10,082 nt of DNA from Candidatus Kapaibacterium sp. (GTDB lineage: Bacteria; Bacteroidota; Ignavibacteria; Kapaibacteriales; UBA2268). Below, piece after piece: positions 1 to 5,901 of the stretch; the first letter of the stretch is position 1, and every line of letters begins with the position of its first letter. The DNA lies in NCBI GenBank assembly GCA_027858275.1, contig JAQIDA010000040.1:1-10082 (forward strand), in the 5' to 3' direction. The translations under genes were made by a program, and so were the position numbers. The notes under the pieces are model-generated. The model made no database searches and was not told the origin of the DNA. It saw only the letters and a list, made by a program, of their open reading frames with translations.

Positions 1-6
1 TCTCCT
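1..6 (-). promoter_or_regulatory. Ribosome binding site of a gene starting beyond the left edge
   Basis: Read on the minus strand, the last six bases of the window are AGGAGA, preceded by an A/T-rich leader. This is a good Shine-Dalgarno sequence, and no start codon follows inside the window. The simplest reading is that a minus-strand gene begins a few bases outside and is divergent from the lipoprotein gene. It could be a chance match, since only six bases are visible. Confidence 0.4.
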
Positions 7-248
7 GTTTAAAAATTAGTAAGTCTTATTTTCTCTTTTTTCAGACTTTTCGTCGCCTGTTTGCAAAAGAGTCACACGAATACTGTGCCAAGTCCGGATA
101 GCTGACAATACGGCACATAGACGGTAAAATCGGCAGTGACGAAGGCAGGACATCTGCCATAATGACTGACTGTTGAAATGACATATCGTCATAAGCGGGT
201 CAAAATGTCATAAATACTAAGAATTGAAAACGATTCACCGGATTGCCG

Positions 249-339
249 GGATTAAGAAGATTAAGAATAGTTATTTGTGGTAATTGATGCCGATCAATCT
301 TAATCTTGTCCATCTTCTTAATCCTCTTCAATCCTGTTC
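249..339. repeat. Inverted pair of a dispersed AGGATTAAG-type repeat (locus A)
   Basis: The right half (294-339, read on the minus strand) matches 8939-8985 (plus strand) at 40 of 47 aligned positions; the differences are six A/G transitions and one single-base gap. The left half (249-266) is a shorter inverted copy. Its first ten bases pair with 315-324 and its last ten, overlapping by two, pair with 298-307, the right half carrying seven extra bases at 308-314. A small ATTGAT/ATCAAT hairpin (283-288 with 293-298) sits at the centre. As RNA it could form a long, AU-rich hairpin. It lies in non-coding DNA 106 bp before the lipoprotein start and resembles dispersed intergenic palindromic elements rather than a CRISPR or transposon. 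Confidence 0.7.
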
Positions 340-370
340 AAACTCTTTTCCGTCCCCCTCAAAATCTTTT

Positions 371-400
371 TTGAACATATCTCAACAATATCCGTATTAC
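371..400 (+). promoter_or_regulatory. Possible promoter of the lipoprotein gene
   Basis: TTGAAC (371-376) is followed after 18 bp by TATTAC (395-400), a partial match to the primary sigma factor -35/-10 pattern. It would give a leader of about 40 nt before the start at 446. The match is weak and the spacing slightly long. No exact TAnnTTTG motif of the Bacteroidota type was seen here. Confidence 0.25.
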
Positions 401-445
401 ATAATAGAAGCGGAAGTACACAATAATATATAGGGAGAATGAATC

Positions 446-994
446 ATGAAAAAATTATCAACATTAATGATTGTGATGTTTGCGGTTATATTTAGCATAT
501 CATCATGTGCCGGACCTGAAGGTCCTGCCGGTTATGACGGGTACGACGGTGAGTCTGATGTGAAATCAATTGTATATACAATTAATAGAAGTGATTGGCA
601 GGCTGTTCCGGAAGAATGGGGCATGTGGCAACATATTCGTAATTCAAGATTCGTGACCCCGGATGTGGTTGATAACGGCTGTGTAATTTTCTATATGCGC
701 TCGAACAATGCTACGGGAACTTGGGGAGCGTTGCCTTATACAGCGAATTTTTATACTGAAAACGATGTTCAGTTTGCGCACGAATTTGATGTGTGGCACG
801 GCGACGGTCATTTAGAAATAATATTCCGCGATACTCACCCCGACAAGCCTGAGGTTCCGGCAAGTGATATTGTAATCAAAGCAATGATTATCAGCGGCAC
901 TGCATACAATATGATTGAGCGAGGCGAAGTGGATATTAATGATTACGATGCAGTGGAAAAGGCTTTTGGAGCCGGCAGCAATTTCGCTCGATAA
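446..994 (+). CDS. Small collagen-like outer lipoprotein, function unknown
   Basis: This encodes 182 residues with a lipoprotein signal peptide: MKK, a hydrophobic stretch, then the lipobox I-S-S-C with the lipidated cysteine at residue 21. Directly after it are four Gly-x-y triplets (residues 23-34: GPE, GPA, GYD, GYD), a short collagen-like linker. The remainder is probably a compact beta-rich domain, with aromatic-rich strands around residues 60-130 and an IVIKAMII strand at 142-149. Bacteroidota carry many small lipoproteins with this layout; their role is not established. AGGGAG lies at 432-437, eight bases before the ATG, which supports this start. It is the only plus-strand gene in the window, stands alone, and converges on hemA across a hairpin terminator. 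Expected location is the periplasmic face of an envelope membrane or the cell surface. The lipoprotein call is firm; the function is open. Confidence 0.85.
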   Translation: MKKLSTLMIVMFAVIFSISSCAGPEGPAGYDGYDGESDVKSIVYTINRSDWQAVPEEWGMWQHIRNSRFVTPDVVDNGCVIFYMRSNNATGTWGALPYTANFYTENDVQFAHEFDVWHGDGHLEIIFRDTHPDKPEVPASDIVIKAMIISGTAYNMIERGEVDINDYDAVEKAFGAGSNFAR

Positions 995-1018
995 AGAGCA
1001 TAACAGACTAAGAAACAG

Positions 1019-1051
1019 AAACCCAAAGCAGAACTATACTGCTTTGGGTTT
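1019..1051. terminator. Shared hairpin terminator between the lipoprotein gene and hemA
   Basis: A perfect 13-bp stem (1019-1031 with 1039-1051) surrounds a 7-base loop between two converging genes. The right arm lies in the final codons of hemA, and the hemA stop codon (1034-1036) falls in the loop. The T-tracts on either side are short and interrupted, so termination may be only moderate, but position and symmetry suit a two-way terminator. Confidence 0.65.
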
Positions 1052-2251
1052 CTGCCCTTTACGTTCTTTTACTACAGCCTTGATAAATACAGACTGTAGG
1101 CGATGAACAAGTGAGCGAGTAAGTTTTTCAAGATCTTCCTCACTGTGTTCGGGGAAATTTATCAAATATTCTTCGCTTACTTGTTGGCGAATCATTTCGA
1201 ACTGTTCTGAATAAGGCTGCAGAATATTGTTGTGTCGCGTATCGCTCCATGCTCGATAGATTTGCACTTCGTCTTCGATGAATTTTTCGGCAAGGGGAAC
1301 AGCTTTGTTGCGTTTGCTCATCTTCCCGTCTAAATACTTCTGCAAGTCGCCGATATCATAAGTATTAATTATATCTTTTACTTGATCCGTTTCAATATCG
1401 CGCGGAATTGCCATATCGACAATCATGCGGGGATAGTCTTTGCTCTCAATAATTCGGTTCAGCATCGGGGCATCAACGACGAAGCCCGGCGCTCCCGTAC
1501 ATGAAAACAGAACATCTGCTTTGGCAGCGACTTCTTCAATTTTTGCAATATCCACGGCTTTTCCGCCGTAATCATGCGCGCATATTTCAGCTTTATACAA
1601 GGTTCGATTTACAAAAATTAAATTCTTATATCCCTTTTGTTTAAGCTTTTCAGCGAGTATTTTTGTGTTCTCGTTCACGCCGATGATAGTAATAATGTCA
1701 TTCGGATCAGAATTTTCTATGACTATTTCAGAGGCCACGCCGCTGACTGACTGTTTCCCGGCTCCTACCGGTGTTTCGGATCTGACTTTCTTGCCTGTAC
1801 GAAACGCGGCATGAAAGAGCTTATGCAAAATATTATCAACTGTTTTCAATCCGCAGGCGATACTGTAGGCTTCTTTGACCTGTCCCTGAATCTGGTATTC
1901 GCCCATTACTAATGATTCCATCCCTGCGACTACTCGGAATAGGTGACGCACTGCATCGAAATCGCTCATTTCATAAAAGAGCTCATCATTGATATCATCA
2001 CTAATTCCGGCTGAAGCATAATATTTACAAACAATTGACCTCGGATCAATTGCTTCGGGGAGTACCATGTAGAACTCAAGCCGGTTGCAGGTTGGCACGA
2101 CTATTACTTCGCGGATATCTTCTGCGTTGCGGATGAAACTTAGACAAGAACTGAGTTTGTCTCGACTGATCTGAAATTTCTCTCTCATTTCAACCGATGA
2201 AGTTTTATGACTGATTCCGACGAGTCGGAGTTTTAGGCTTTCTTTTTGCAT
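1034..2251 (-). CDS. hemA: Glutamyl-tRNA reductase
   Basis: This 405-residue cytoplasmic enzyme reduces the glutamate on glutamyl-tRNA to glutamate-1-semialdehyde using NADPH, the first committed step of C5-pathway tetrapyrrole (heme) synthesis. The N-terminal catalytic domain shows GISHKTSSVEMREKF (residues 12-26) and TCNR with the nucleophilic Cys55. ESLVMGEYQIQGQVKEAY (112-129) and ETPVGAGKQSVSG (159-171) are family signatures. The Rossmann domain follows (about 186-285), ending in DMAIPRDIE (279-287), then a helical dimerisation domain. Length is near the family norm. The nucleotide-binding turn reads GVNENT (191-196) instead of the usual glycine-rich GAGxMG. The ATG lacks a clear Shine-Dalgarno sequence. 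No other hem gene is adjacent, and the gene appears to be its own transcription unit between a possible promoter and the shared hairpin. The identification is secure. Confidence 0.97.
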   Translation of the reverse strand: MQKESLKLRLVGISHKTSSVEMREKFQISRDKLSSCLSFIRNAEDIREVIVVPTCNRLEFYMVLPEAIDPRSIVCKYYASAGISDDINDELFYEMSDFDAVRHLFRVVAGMESLVMGEYQIQGQVKEAYSIACGLKTVDNILHKLFHAAFRTGKKVRSETPVGAGKQSVSGVASEIVIENSDPNDIITIIGVNENTKILAEKLKQKGYKNLIFVNRTLYKAEICAHDYGGKAVDIAKIEEVAAKADVLFSCTGAPGFVVDAPMLNRIIESKDYPRMIVDMAIPRDIETDQVKDIINTYDIGDLQKYLDGKMSKRNKAVPLAEKFIEDEVQIYRAWSDTRHNNILQPYSEQFEMIRQQVSEEYLINFPEHSEEDLEKLTRSLVHRLQSVFIKAVVKERKGQKPKAV

Positions 2252-2309
2252 CTTTTGTTCGTTAGATCTAAATGTAATACGAAAAACCGCACTTTCTTAG
2301 CTACAATCT

Positions 2310-2337
2310 AATATATGTATTCCAAAGGAAAAAACAA
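2310..2337 (-). promoter_or_regulatory. Possible hemA promoter
   Basis: On the minus strand TTGTTT (2332-2337) and TATATT (2310-2315) are separated by 16 bp, in the 154-bp gap between the methyltransferase gene and hemA. This would leave a leader of about 50 nt. The boxes are only partial matches in AT-rich DNA, so the call is tentative. Confidence 0.3.
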
Positions 2338-2405
2338 GAGTTAAGAAGCGTTTTTTGAGCGAAGTCTTTGAATATGTAACCGGAATGTGGGTGTTCGCTG
2401 TGATT

Positions 2406-3524
2406 CTAAAAATTCAAATTCATCACAATGACTGCGGCAGTAGCTTTAATCGCCGGGACCGCCACGGAATTGCCGAATTGTTTGTAAGCTTGCACGTCAG
2501 ACACTACTATTTTAAATTCATCGGGGAAGCCTTGCAATCGCGCCCATTCTCGGGGTGTCATTTTTCGCAGTCCTTCGCGATTTACCTCTCCCTTTATATG
2601 CGTCAGGGGCGTGAAATCCTCTAGGCGATCATCATAGACTAAATTCCGCTCGCGTCCCATACCGCCGACAACAACAGCGTTTGCCGTTCCGCCGTCGGGG
2701 ATAATCTCATAACCAAAACCATTGCCTTTGAGCTTGTGGCGAAGCTTATGAGCTTGTAGAGAACTCCAATATTGAGTTGACAGAAAGTATTTGGCGGAAG
2801 GCACAATTTTTTCCTTGATATCTGCAAAACAGACTGATTTTTTTAGTGGTTTAGGATAATCGAAATCTGATACTCCGCTTTTTCTGCTGAAGCCGACTAT
2901 AAATATGCGTTCTCTATTTTGAGGGACTCCAAAATTTTTGGCATTCATTATCCGGGGATCGGGAACAAAATAGCCGAGATCGTTACGAAGCACATCGAGT
3001 ATTACTGTCAGTGTGCGCCCTCCGTTATGATTCAGCAGACCCTTGACATTTTCAAGGAAAAAAGCTCTCGGTCTTTTCTCACGAATGATTCTTGCAATTT
3101 CAAAAAAGAGTGTTCCGCGAGTATCTTCGAAACCGAGGCGTTTGCCGGCAATCGAAAAAGTCTGACAGGGGAAGCCGGCGCAAAGTATATCATGATCCGG
3201 AACATCTTTTTCGTCAATTTCGCGAATATCGCCGTTGGGATCATCGCCGAAGTTGACCTCGTATGATTGACGGGCGTACTTGTCGATTTCGGAAGAGAAC
3301 ACACAGTTGCCGCCAAGGGATTGCAAGGCGATGCGGAATCCGCCGATTCCGGCAAACAAATCGATAAATTTAAATGTTGTTTTTCTTTTGGGTTTCAGAT
3401 AGGAAGGCTTGCGTTTTGTGGCTTTTTTCACATTGATAACAGCTGTCGATGAATCAGCCGACTTCAGTGCTTTTGCTGTTTTGTCGGTCTTTTCTTCTTT
3501 GATTTTTCTTCGACTGTTTGTCAT
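2406..3524 (-). CDS. dcm: C5-cytosine DNA methyltransferase
   Basis: The enzyme transfers a methyl group from S-adenosylmethionine to cytosine C5 in a specific DNA sequence. From the ATG (372 residues) the family motifs run in order: motif I FIDLFAGIGGF (53-63), motif IV GFPCQ with catalytic Cys120, motif VI ENV (158-160), motif VIII QNRERIFIVGF (202-212), a target-recognition region of about 100 residues, motif IX TPREWARLQGFP (323-334) and motif X QFGNSVAVPAI (349-359). The recognition region contains KGNGFGY, also found in the Dcm/HpaII group, so a CC-containing target is possible but unproven. About 50 lysine-rich residues precede motif I. An in-frame TTG at 3551 would add nine residues; I prefer the ATG at 3524, preceded by a purine-rich GAAAGAAAGA tract. 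The gene overlaps vsr by 71 bp. No restriction gene is visible. The symbol reflects family, not E. coli specificity. Confidence 0.95.
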   Translation of the reverse strand: MTNSRRKIKEEKTDKTAKALKSADSSTAVINVKKATKRKPSYLKPKRKTTFKFIDLFAGIGGFRIALQSLGGNCVFSSEIDKYARQSYEVNFGDDPNGDIREIDEKDVPDHDILCAGFPCQTFSIAGKRLGFEDTRGTLFFEIARIIREKRPRAFFLENVKGLLNHNGGRTLTVILDVLRNDLGYFVPDPRIMNAKNFGVPQNRERIFIVGFSRKSGVSDFDYPKPLKKSVCFADIKEKIVPSAKYFLSTQYWSSLQAHKLRHKLKGNGFGYEIIPDGGTANAVVVGGMGRERNLVYDDRLEDFTPLTHIKGEVNREGLRKMTPREWARLQGFPDEFKIVVSDVQAYKQFGNSVAVPAIKATAAVIVMNLNF

Positions 3525-3942
3525 TCTTTCTTTCGGCAATTGCTTGTTCAATTTCTTGAACGCAATTTACTAAATCTTTCTGAATATCACGCCCCCAATA
3601 TCGCAGCACAAGCCAACCGGCAGCGGCAAGTTCACGGTTAACTTTCCGGTCTCGCTCGATGTTTCCCTCGATTTTTTTAATCCAAAAGTCTCGATTAGAT
3701 TTTATTTCGTTTTTCTTAGTTTTCCAATCCTTGCCGTGCCAGAACTCACTGTCGCAAAAGACAGCGATTCTGAGTGAGATAAACGCGAAGTCAGGTTTCC
3801 CGGTTATTCCCTTATATTGCTTTCGATAGCGAAGGCCGCGTGCGCACATGGCTTTTGCCAGAACTGTTTCAATCTTTGAACCGGAAGATTTTACAGCCTG
3901 CATATTTTTTCGACGTTGCTCCTTTGTGTGTTTGTCAGCCAT
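3454..3942 (-). CDS. vsr: Very short patch repair (Vsr-type) mismatch endonuclease
   Basis: Vsr nicks DNA next to T:G mismatches formed when 5-methylcytosine deaminates, starting repair back to C:G. The ATG at 3942 gives 162 residues, close to E. coli Vsr (156). From this start the key positions fall at E. coli numbering: Glu25 in KIETVL, Asp51 in KPDF and His69 in FWHG. That favours this ATG over the TTG at 3963, which would add seven residues. E. coli His64 is Asp here (FCDSEFWH), a substitution I believe occurs in other Vsr relatives. The zinc ligands near this segment (Cys66, His71, Cys73) are absent. The last 20 or so residues are rich in Lys, Arg and Gln and lie in the overlap with the methyltransferase start. 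It is 36 bp downstream of the porin gene with no evident terminator, so transcriptional readthrough is possible. Confidence 0.93.
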   Translation of the reverse strand: MADKHTKEQRRKNMQAVKSSGSKIETVLAKAMCARGLRYRKQYKGITGKPDFAFISLRIAVFCDSEFWHGKDWKTKKNEIKSNRDFWIKKIEGNIERDRKVNRELAAAGWLVLRYWGRDIQKDLVNCVQEIEQAIAERKNDKQSKKNQRRKDRQNSKSTEVG

Positions 3943-3978
3943 TCGGGTTTGTTTTGTCCTCAAAATATAACACTAATA

Positions 3979-5199
3979 TCAAAAGTGATAATATGCCGCC
4001 AGATTAATTCTGAAATTCTCAAAAGTTTTTAGATTTTCCATTTCAAGACGTTCATTTTTGGAATTACCATATACAGCAGCTGTGTATTCTGTCTCAGCGA
4101 TTATTCGCATCGGACCGGATTTAACAATAACACTCGGGGCTATTCTGTAAAGTGACTGTATATCCGCTCCCATTGCATATATCTGATTCTTGTCAAGAAT
4201 AATATCCTGATTCGTACCGAGGTTGCGGCTGTATCCGCCGTAGAAACTGAGCTTAACATCCTTGCCCCAAGACAATTCTCCCCAAGTCGAAAACATATTT
4301 ATATTGCTAAACTGTTCAGGATCATCTTTGCGAACAGCATAACCACCGAGCATTACATGATCTGTCAAATTCTGCCCGAATATGGCTTGATATTTAAATG
4401 TAATTGGTTTTATATCAAATCTCAGCCATGCGATTGCCGATAGGCTAGTGAGGCTTTGATCTGTTTTCACTCCTTCGTATACAGTGCGAGGAACAATTGA
4501 TTTGCCGTCAAAACCGAGCCCGAAAGCCGTGGATTCTTTTTTATATCCAACAAGAAAATTTAAGTCAGGAGTGCCGGAGTTTTTACTGAATTCTGTGCTG
4601 CTGATTACGGGATTAGTTTCATTGCCGGGACCTTTGCTTTTGAAATCAGATTGCATTGAGGCGGTCGCCGACATATAAAAATTGTTGTATTTGCGTGTAA
4701 TTCTCAATTGCGGCTTCCTGCCGTAGGGAATAAACGGGGACGAAAAATTATAGTTTGGCAGACAATCTGTGATGAACAGAGGATTCCAAAACTGACCGAA
4801 AAGCAGCTGAGTTTTGCCCCAATCCATATTGATGAAAGCATGACGTACACGGAAGCCGTTTGCGTCGCCGTCGTCAGTACCGAAGAATTCTCCTTCAATG
4901 ATTCCTGTCGTTTTTGCGCCAAAGGCATCAGGCCCTGTAATAGTCGAGCGCAATCTTGTATGCAAAACAAACATTGTCAGATCCTCTTTGGCATTGAGAT
5001 CATCACCGTTTGGATCAGCTTTGTCAGGTAAGGGAAAAAGCATGATCGCGTTTTCACGAACACGGGCGGATTCCCGACTGTCATAGATAACATCGCTGCG
5101 AATAAAACCGCTGAGACTTATATTATCTGAAAGAGAATTTGCTTTGAGATTATTGTTTACAGAGATTATAGTCAATAGCAGTATAAGTATTTTTTTCAT
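3979..5199 (-). CDS. Porin-like outer-membrane beta-barrel protein
   Basis: This 406-residue protein begins with a signal peptide (MKKILILLLTIISV, likely cleaved after Ala20 in NLKA) and ends in a beta-signal with terminal phenylalanine (AAYYHF), the usual mark of BAM-inserted outer-membrane barrels. Between them are alternating amphipathic strands with aromatic girdles and Gly/Asp-rich turns. The stretch GEFFGTDDGDANGFRVRHAF (102-121), followed by GQFWNPLF (135-142), resembles DcaP-type porins, which are about this length. Substrate is unknown; small-solute diffusion is the likely role. The ATG has no good Shine-Dalgarno sequence, but a tiny ORF with one ends seven bases before it. The 127-bp upstream gap holds a possible TATAAA box on the minus strand but no strong promoter. 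vsr follows closely on the same strand. Barrel identity is solid; porin subtype is an inference. Confidence 0.85.
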   Translation of the reverse strand: MKKILILLLTIISVNNNLKANSLSDNISLSGFIRSDVIYDSRESARVRENAIMLFPLPDKADPNGDDLNAKEDLTMFVLHTRLRSTITGPDAFGAKTTGIIEGEFFGTDDGDANGFRVRHAFINMDWGKTQLLFGQFWNPLFITDCLPNYNFSSPFIPYGRKPQLRITRKYNNFYMSATASMQSDFKSKGPGNETNPVISSTEFSKNSGTPDLNFLVGYKKESTAFGLGFDGKSIVPRTVYEGVKTDQSLTSLSAIAWLRFDIKPITFKYQAIFGQNLTDHVMLGGYAVRKDDPEQFSNINMFSTWGELSWGKDVKLSFYGGYSRNLGTNQDIILDKNQIYAMGADIQSLYRIAPSVIVKSGPMRIIAETEYTAAVYGNSKNERLEMENLKTFENFRINLAAYYHF

Positions 5200-5206
5200 A
5201 TTTTCT

Positions 5207-5239
5207 TTAATGATAAATTTTGCAATACCTAAGCTTCAT
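5207..5239 (-). CDS. Possible 10-residue leader peptide ORF upstream of the porin gene
   Basis: The ORF encodes MKLRYCKIYH and a TAA stop. It has a well-placed Shine-Dalgarno core (GAGG at 5248-5251, eight bases before the ATG), better than that of the porin gene, whose start lies seven bases beyond its stop in another frame. Ribosomes ending here could reinitiate on the porin ATG. The start codon lies in one arm of an imperfect hairpin (5235-5268), with the Shine-Dalgarno core in its loop. There is no homology evidence, and chance is a real alternative for so short an ORF. Confidence 0.25.
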   Translation of the reverse strand: MKLRYCKIYH

Positions 5240-5268
5240 GCTGATTTCCTCTTTGATGTCAGCTTGAA
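5235..5268. repeat. Imperfect inverted repeat in the porin leader
   Basis: TTCATGCTGA (5235-5244) and TCAGCTTGAA (5259-5268) are complementary apart from one mismatch, around a 14-base loop. In the minus-strand transcript the loop would present the GAGG Shine-Dalgarno core of the small upstream ORF. It could influence porin translation or be incidental. Confidence 0.35.
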
Positions 5269-5299
5269 CACAGGTTTATAATTCTCGCAGGGGAAGCGC

Positions 5300-5330
5300 G
5301 TGAATTATTTGTTTTTGGCAAATAGTTCAC
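5300..5330. repeat. Hairpin at the 3' end of the CBS-domain gene
   Basis: Twelve-base arms (5300-5311 and 5319-5330) enclose a 7-base loop. Eleven pairs are Watson-Crick; the twelfth is G-U on the plus strand and C/A on the minus strand. The hairpin covers the TGA stop (5327-5329) of the CBS gene, so it may mark the 3' end of that transcript. No U-tract follows on the minus strand, so I do not call it a standard terminator; it may stabilise the RNA end instead. Confidence 0.45.
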
Positions 5331-5773
5331 CGGTCTGTTCCGGTCAATTCAATAAGTTTGCGGTGTAAGTACAGCAATACGTCTGTATGTGTCAACATAC
5401 CTACCAAATTCTTGCTCCAATCAACCACGGGCAGACAACCTGCTTTTTTCTTGAGCATTATTTCGACAGCCTTCAGTACGCCGTCTTCAGGATAGATAAC
5501 ACGAATGTCTTTGTCCATAATGCTTTGAAAATCGATGATCCGATTACGAGCTGAAGCCGGCAACGGGTCTTCAAAACTATACAATTGTTTCAAAGTGTAC
5601 TCTTTAAGACCGCGATCGGAAATGATCCCAACTAATTTTTTACCTTCCAGCACGGGGACGTGTTTGACCTTTTGATTCTTCATGATTTCATCAGCAAGAA
5701 GAACTTTGTCATCAATCTGAACAGTAAACAGATCTTTAGTCATAATTTCACTGATAATGGTTTTGCCCGGCAT
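5327..5773 (-). CDS. Two-CBS-domain regulatory protein
   Basis: The protein has 148 residues and is essentially only a Bateman module. CBS domain 1 spans about 7-60, from IMTKDLFTV through KHVPVLEGKKLVGIISDR, and CBS domain 2 about 83-138, from IMDKDIRVI through GCLPVVDWSKNLVGMLTHTDV. Such pairs usually bind adenine nucleotides or S-adenosylmethionine and act as energy or redox sensors on a partner protein. No catalytic or DNA-binding domain is attached and the partner is not evident. The ATG is well supported: GGAGG lies five bases upstream, the strongest Shine-Dalgarno in the window. A Bacteroidota-like promoter precedes it, so it is probably expressed separately from the upstream kinase gene. 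No transmembrane segment is seen; the protein should be cytoplasmic. Confidence 0.92.
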   Translation of the reverse strand: MPGKTIISEIMTKDLFTVQIDDKVLLADEIMKNQKVKHVPVLEGKKLVGIISDRGLKEYTLKQLYSFEDPLPASARNRIIDFQSIMDKDIRVIYPEDGVLKAVEIMLKKKAGCLPVVDWSKNLVGMLTHTDVLLYLHRKLIELTGTDR

Positions 5774-5778
5774 TGTAT

Positions 5779-5783
5779 CCTCC
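5779..5783 (-). promoter_or_regulatory. Strong Shine-Dalgarno sequence of the CBS gene
   Basis: GGAGG on the minus strand, five bases before the ATG, fixes the start at 5773. It stands out because hemA, the methyltransferase, vsr, porin and kinase genes all lack a comparable site, suggesting this small protein is translated at a high rate. Confidence 0.75.
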
Positions 5784-5835
5784 GTTTATATTTGAATCAA
5801 AATGAATTGAAACAGTTCGAGAATATTGAGCATCA

Positions 5836-5866
5836 CAAAAATACCGGCTTGCTATATCACGAACAA
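5836..5866 (-). promoter_or_regulatory. Bacteroidota-type promoter of the CBS gene
   Basis: On the minus strand TTG (5864-5866) is followed after 20 bp by TATTTTTG (5836-5843), an exact match to the Bacteroidota -7 consensus TAnnTTTG at near-normal spacing from a -33 element. It would start transcription about 55 bases before the CBS start codon, in the 128-bp gap after the kinase gene. Only three bases of the -33 box match, so the call is moderate. Confidence 0.4.
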
Positions 5867-5901
5867 TTGTAATATATAAATAAATTTGAAGAATATAATA
5901 A

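Larger units (their letters stand above)
1..445. other. Non-coding region with an inverted repeat, left of the lipoprotein gene
   Basis: I see no convincing gene here on either strand. The region appears to be a divergent intergenic space: the left edge carries a minus-strand Shine-Dalgarno sequence and the right edge leads into the plus-strand lipoprotein gene. It also holds a composite inverted repeat (249-339), a possible promoter (371-400) and a few weak palindromes: AAGTCT at 21-26 with AGACTT at 43-48, TGTGCC at 84-89 with GGCACA at 112-117, and ATGACAT at 178-184 with ATGTCAT at 205-211. These short pairs may be chance. No tRNA, riboswitch or known small RNA was recognised. Confidence 0.6.

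Noticed and set aside
41..118. 25-codon minus-strand ORF near the left edge
   Set aside because: No ribosome binding site and no recognisable feature; a chance ORF is more likely.
249..339. CRISPR-like array in the AGGATTAAG repeats
   Set aside because: Copies are inverted and not regularly spaced in direct orientation, there are no unique spacers of constant length, and no cas gene is present.
2338..2370. Possible terminator after the methyltransferase gene
   Set aside because: The GAAGCG and GCGAAG segments around the T-run are mirror images, not inverted complements, so no stem forms.
2355..3452. Plus-strand ORFs at 2355-2624, 2919-3266 and 3267-3452
   Set aside because: They lie antisense to the methyltransferase gene, whose motifs are complete and in order; the opposite-strand translations show no recognisable features.
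3943..3963. TTG start of vsr at 3963
   Set aside because: The ATG at 3942 puts Glu25, Asp51 and His69 at the E. coli positions; the TTG has no Shine-Dalgarno sequence.
4484..5086. Several ORFs antisense or out of frame to the porin gene
   Set aside because: The porin frame has a signal peptide, barrel pattern and terminal Phe; the others look like shadows.
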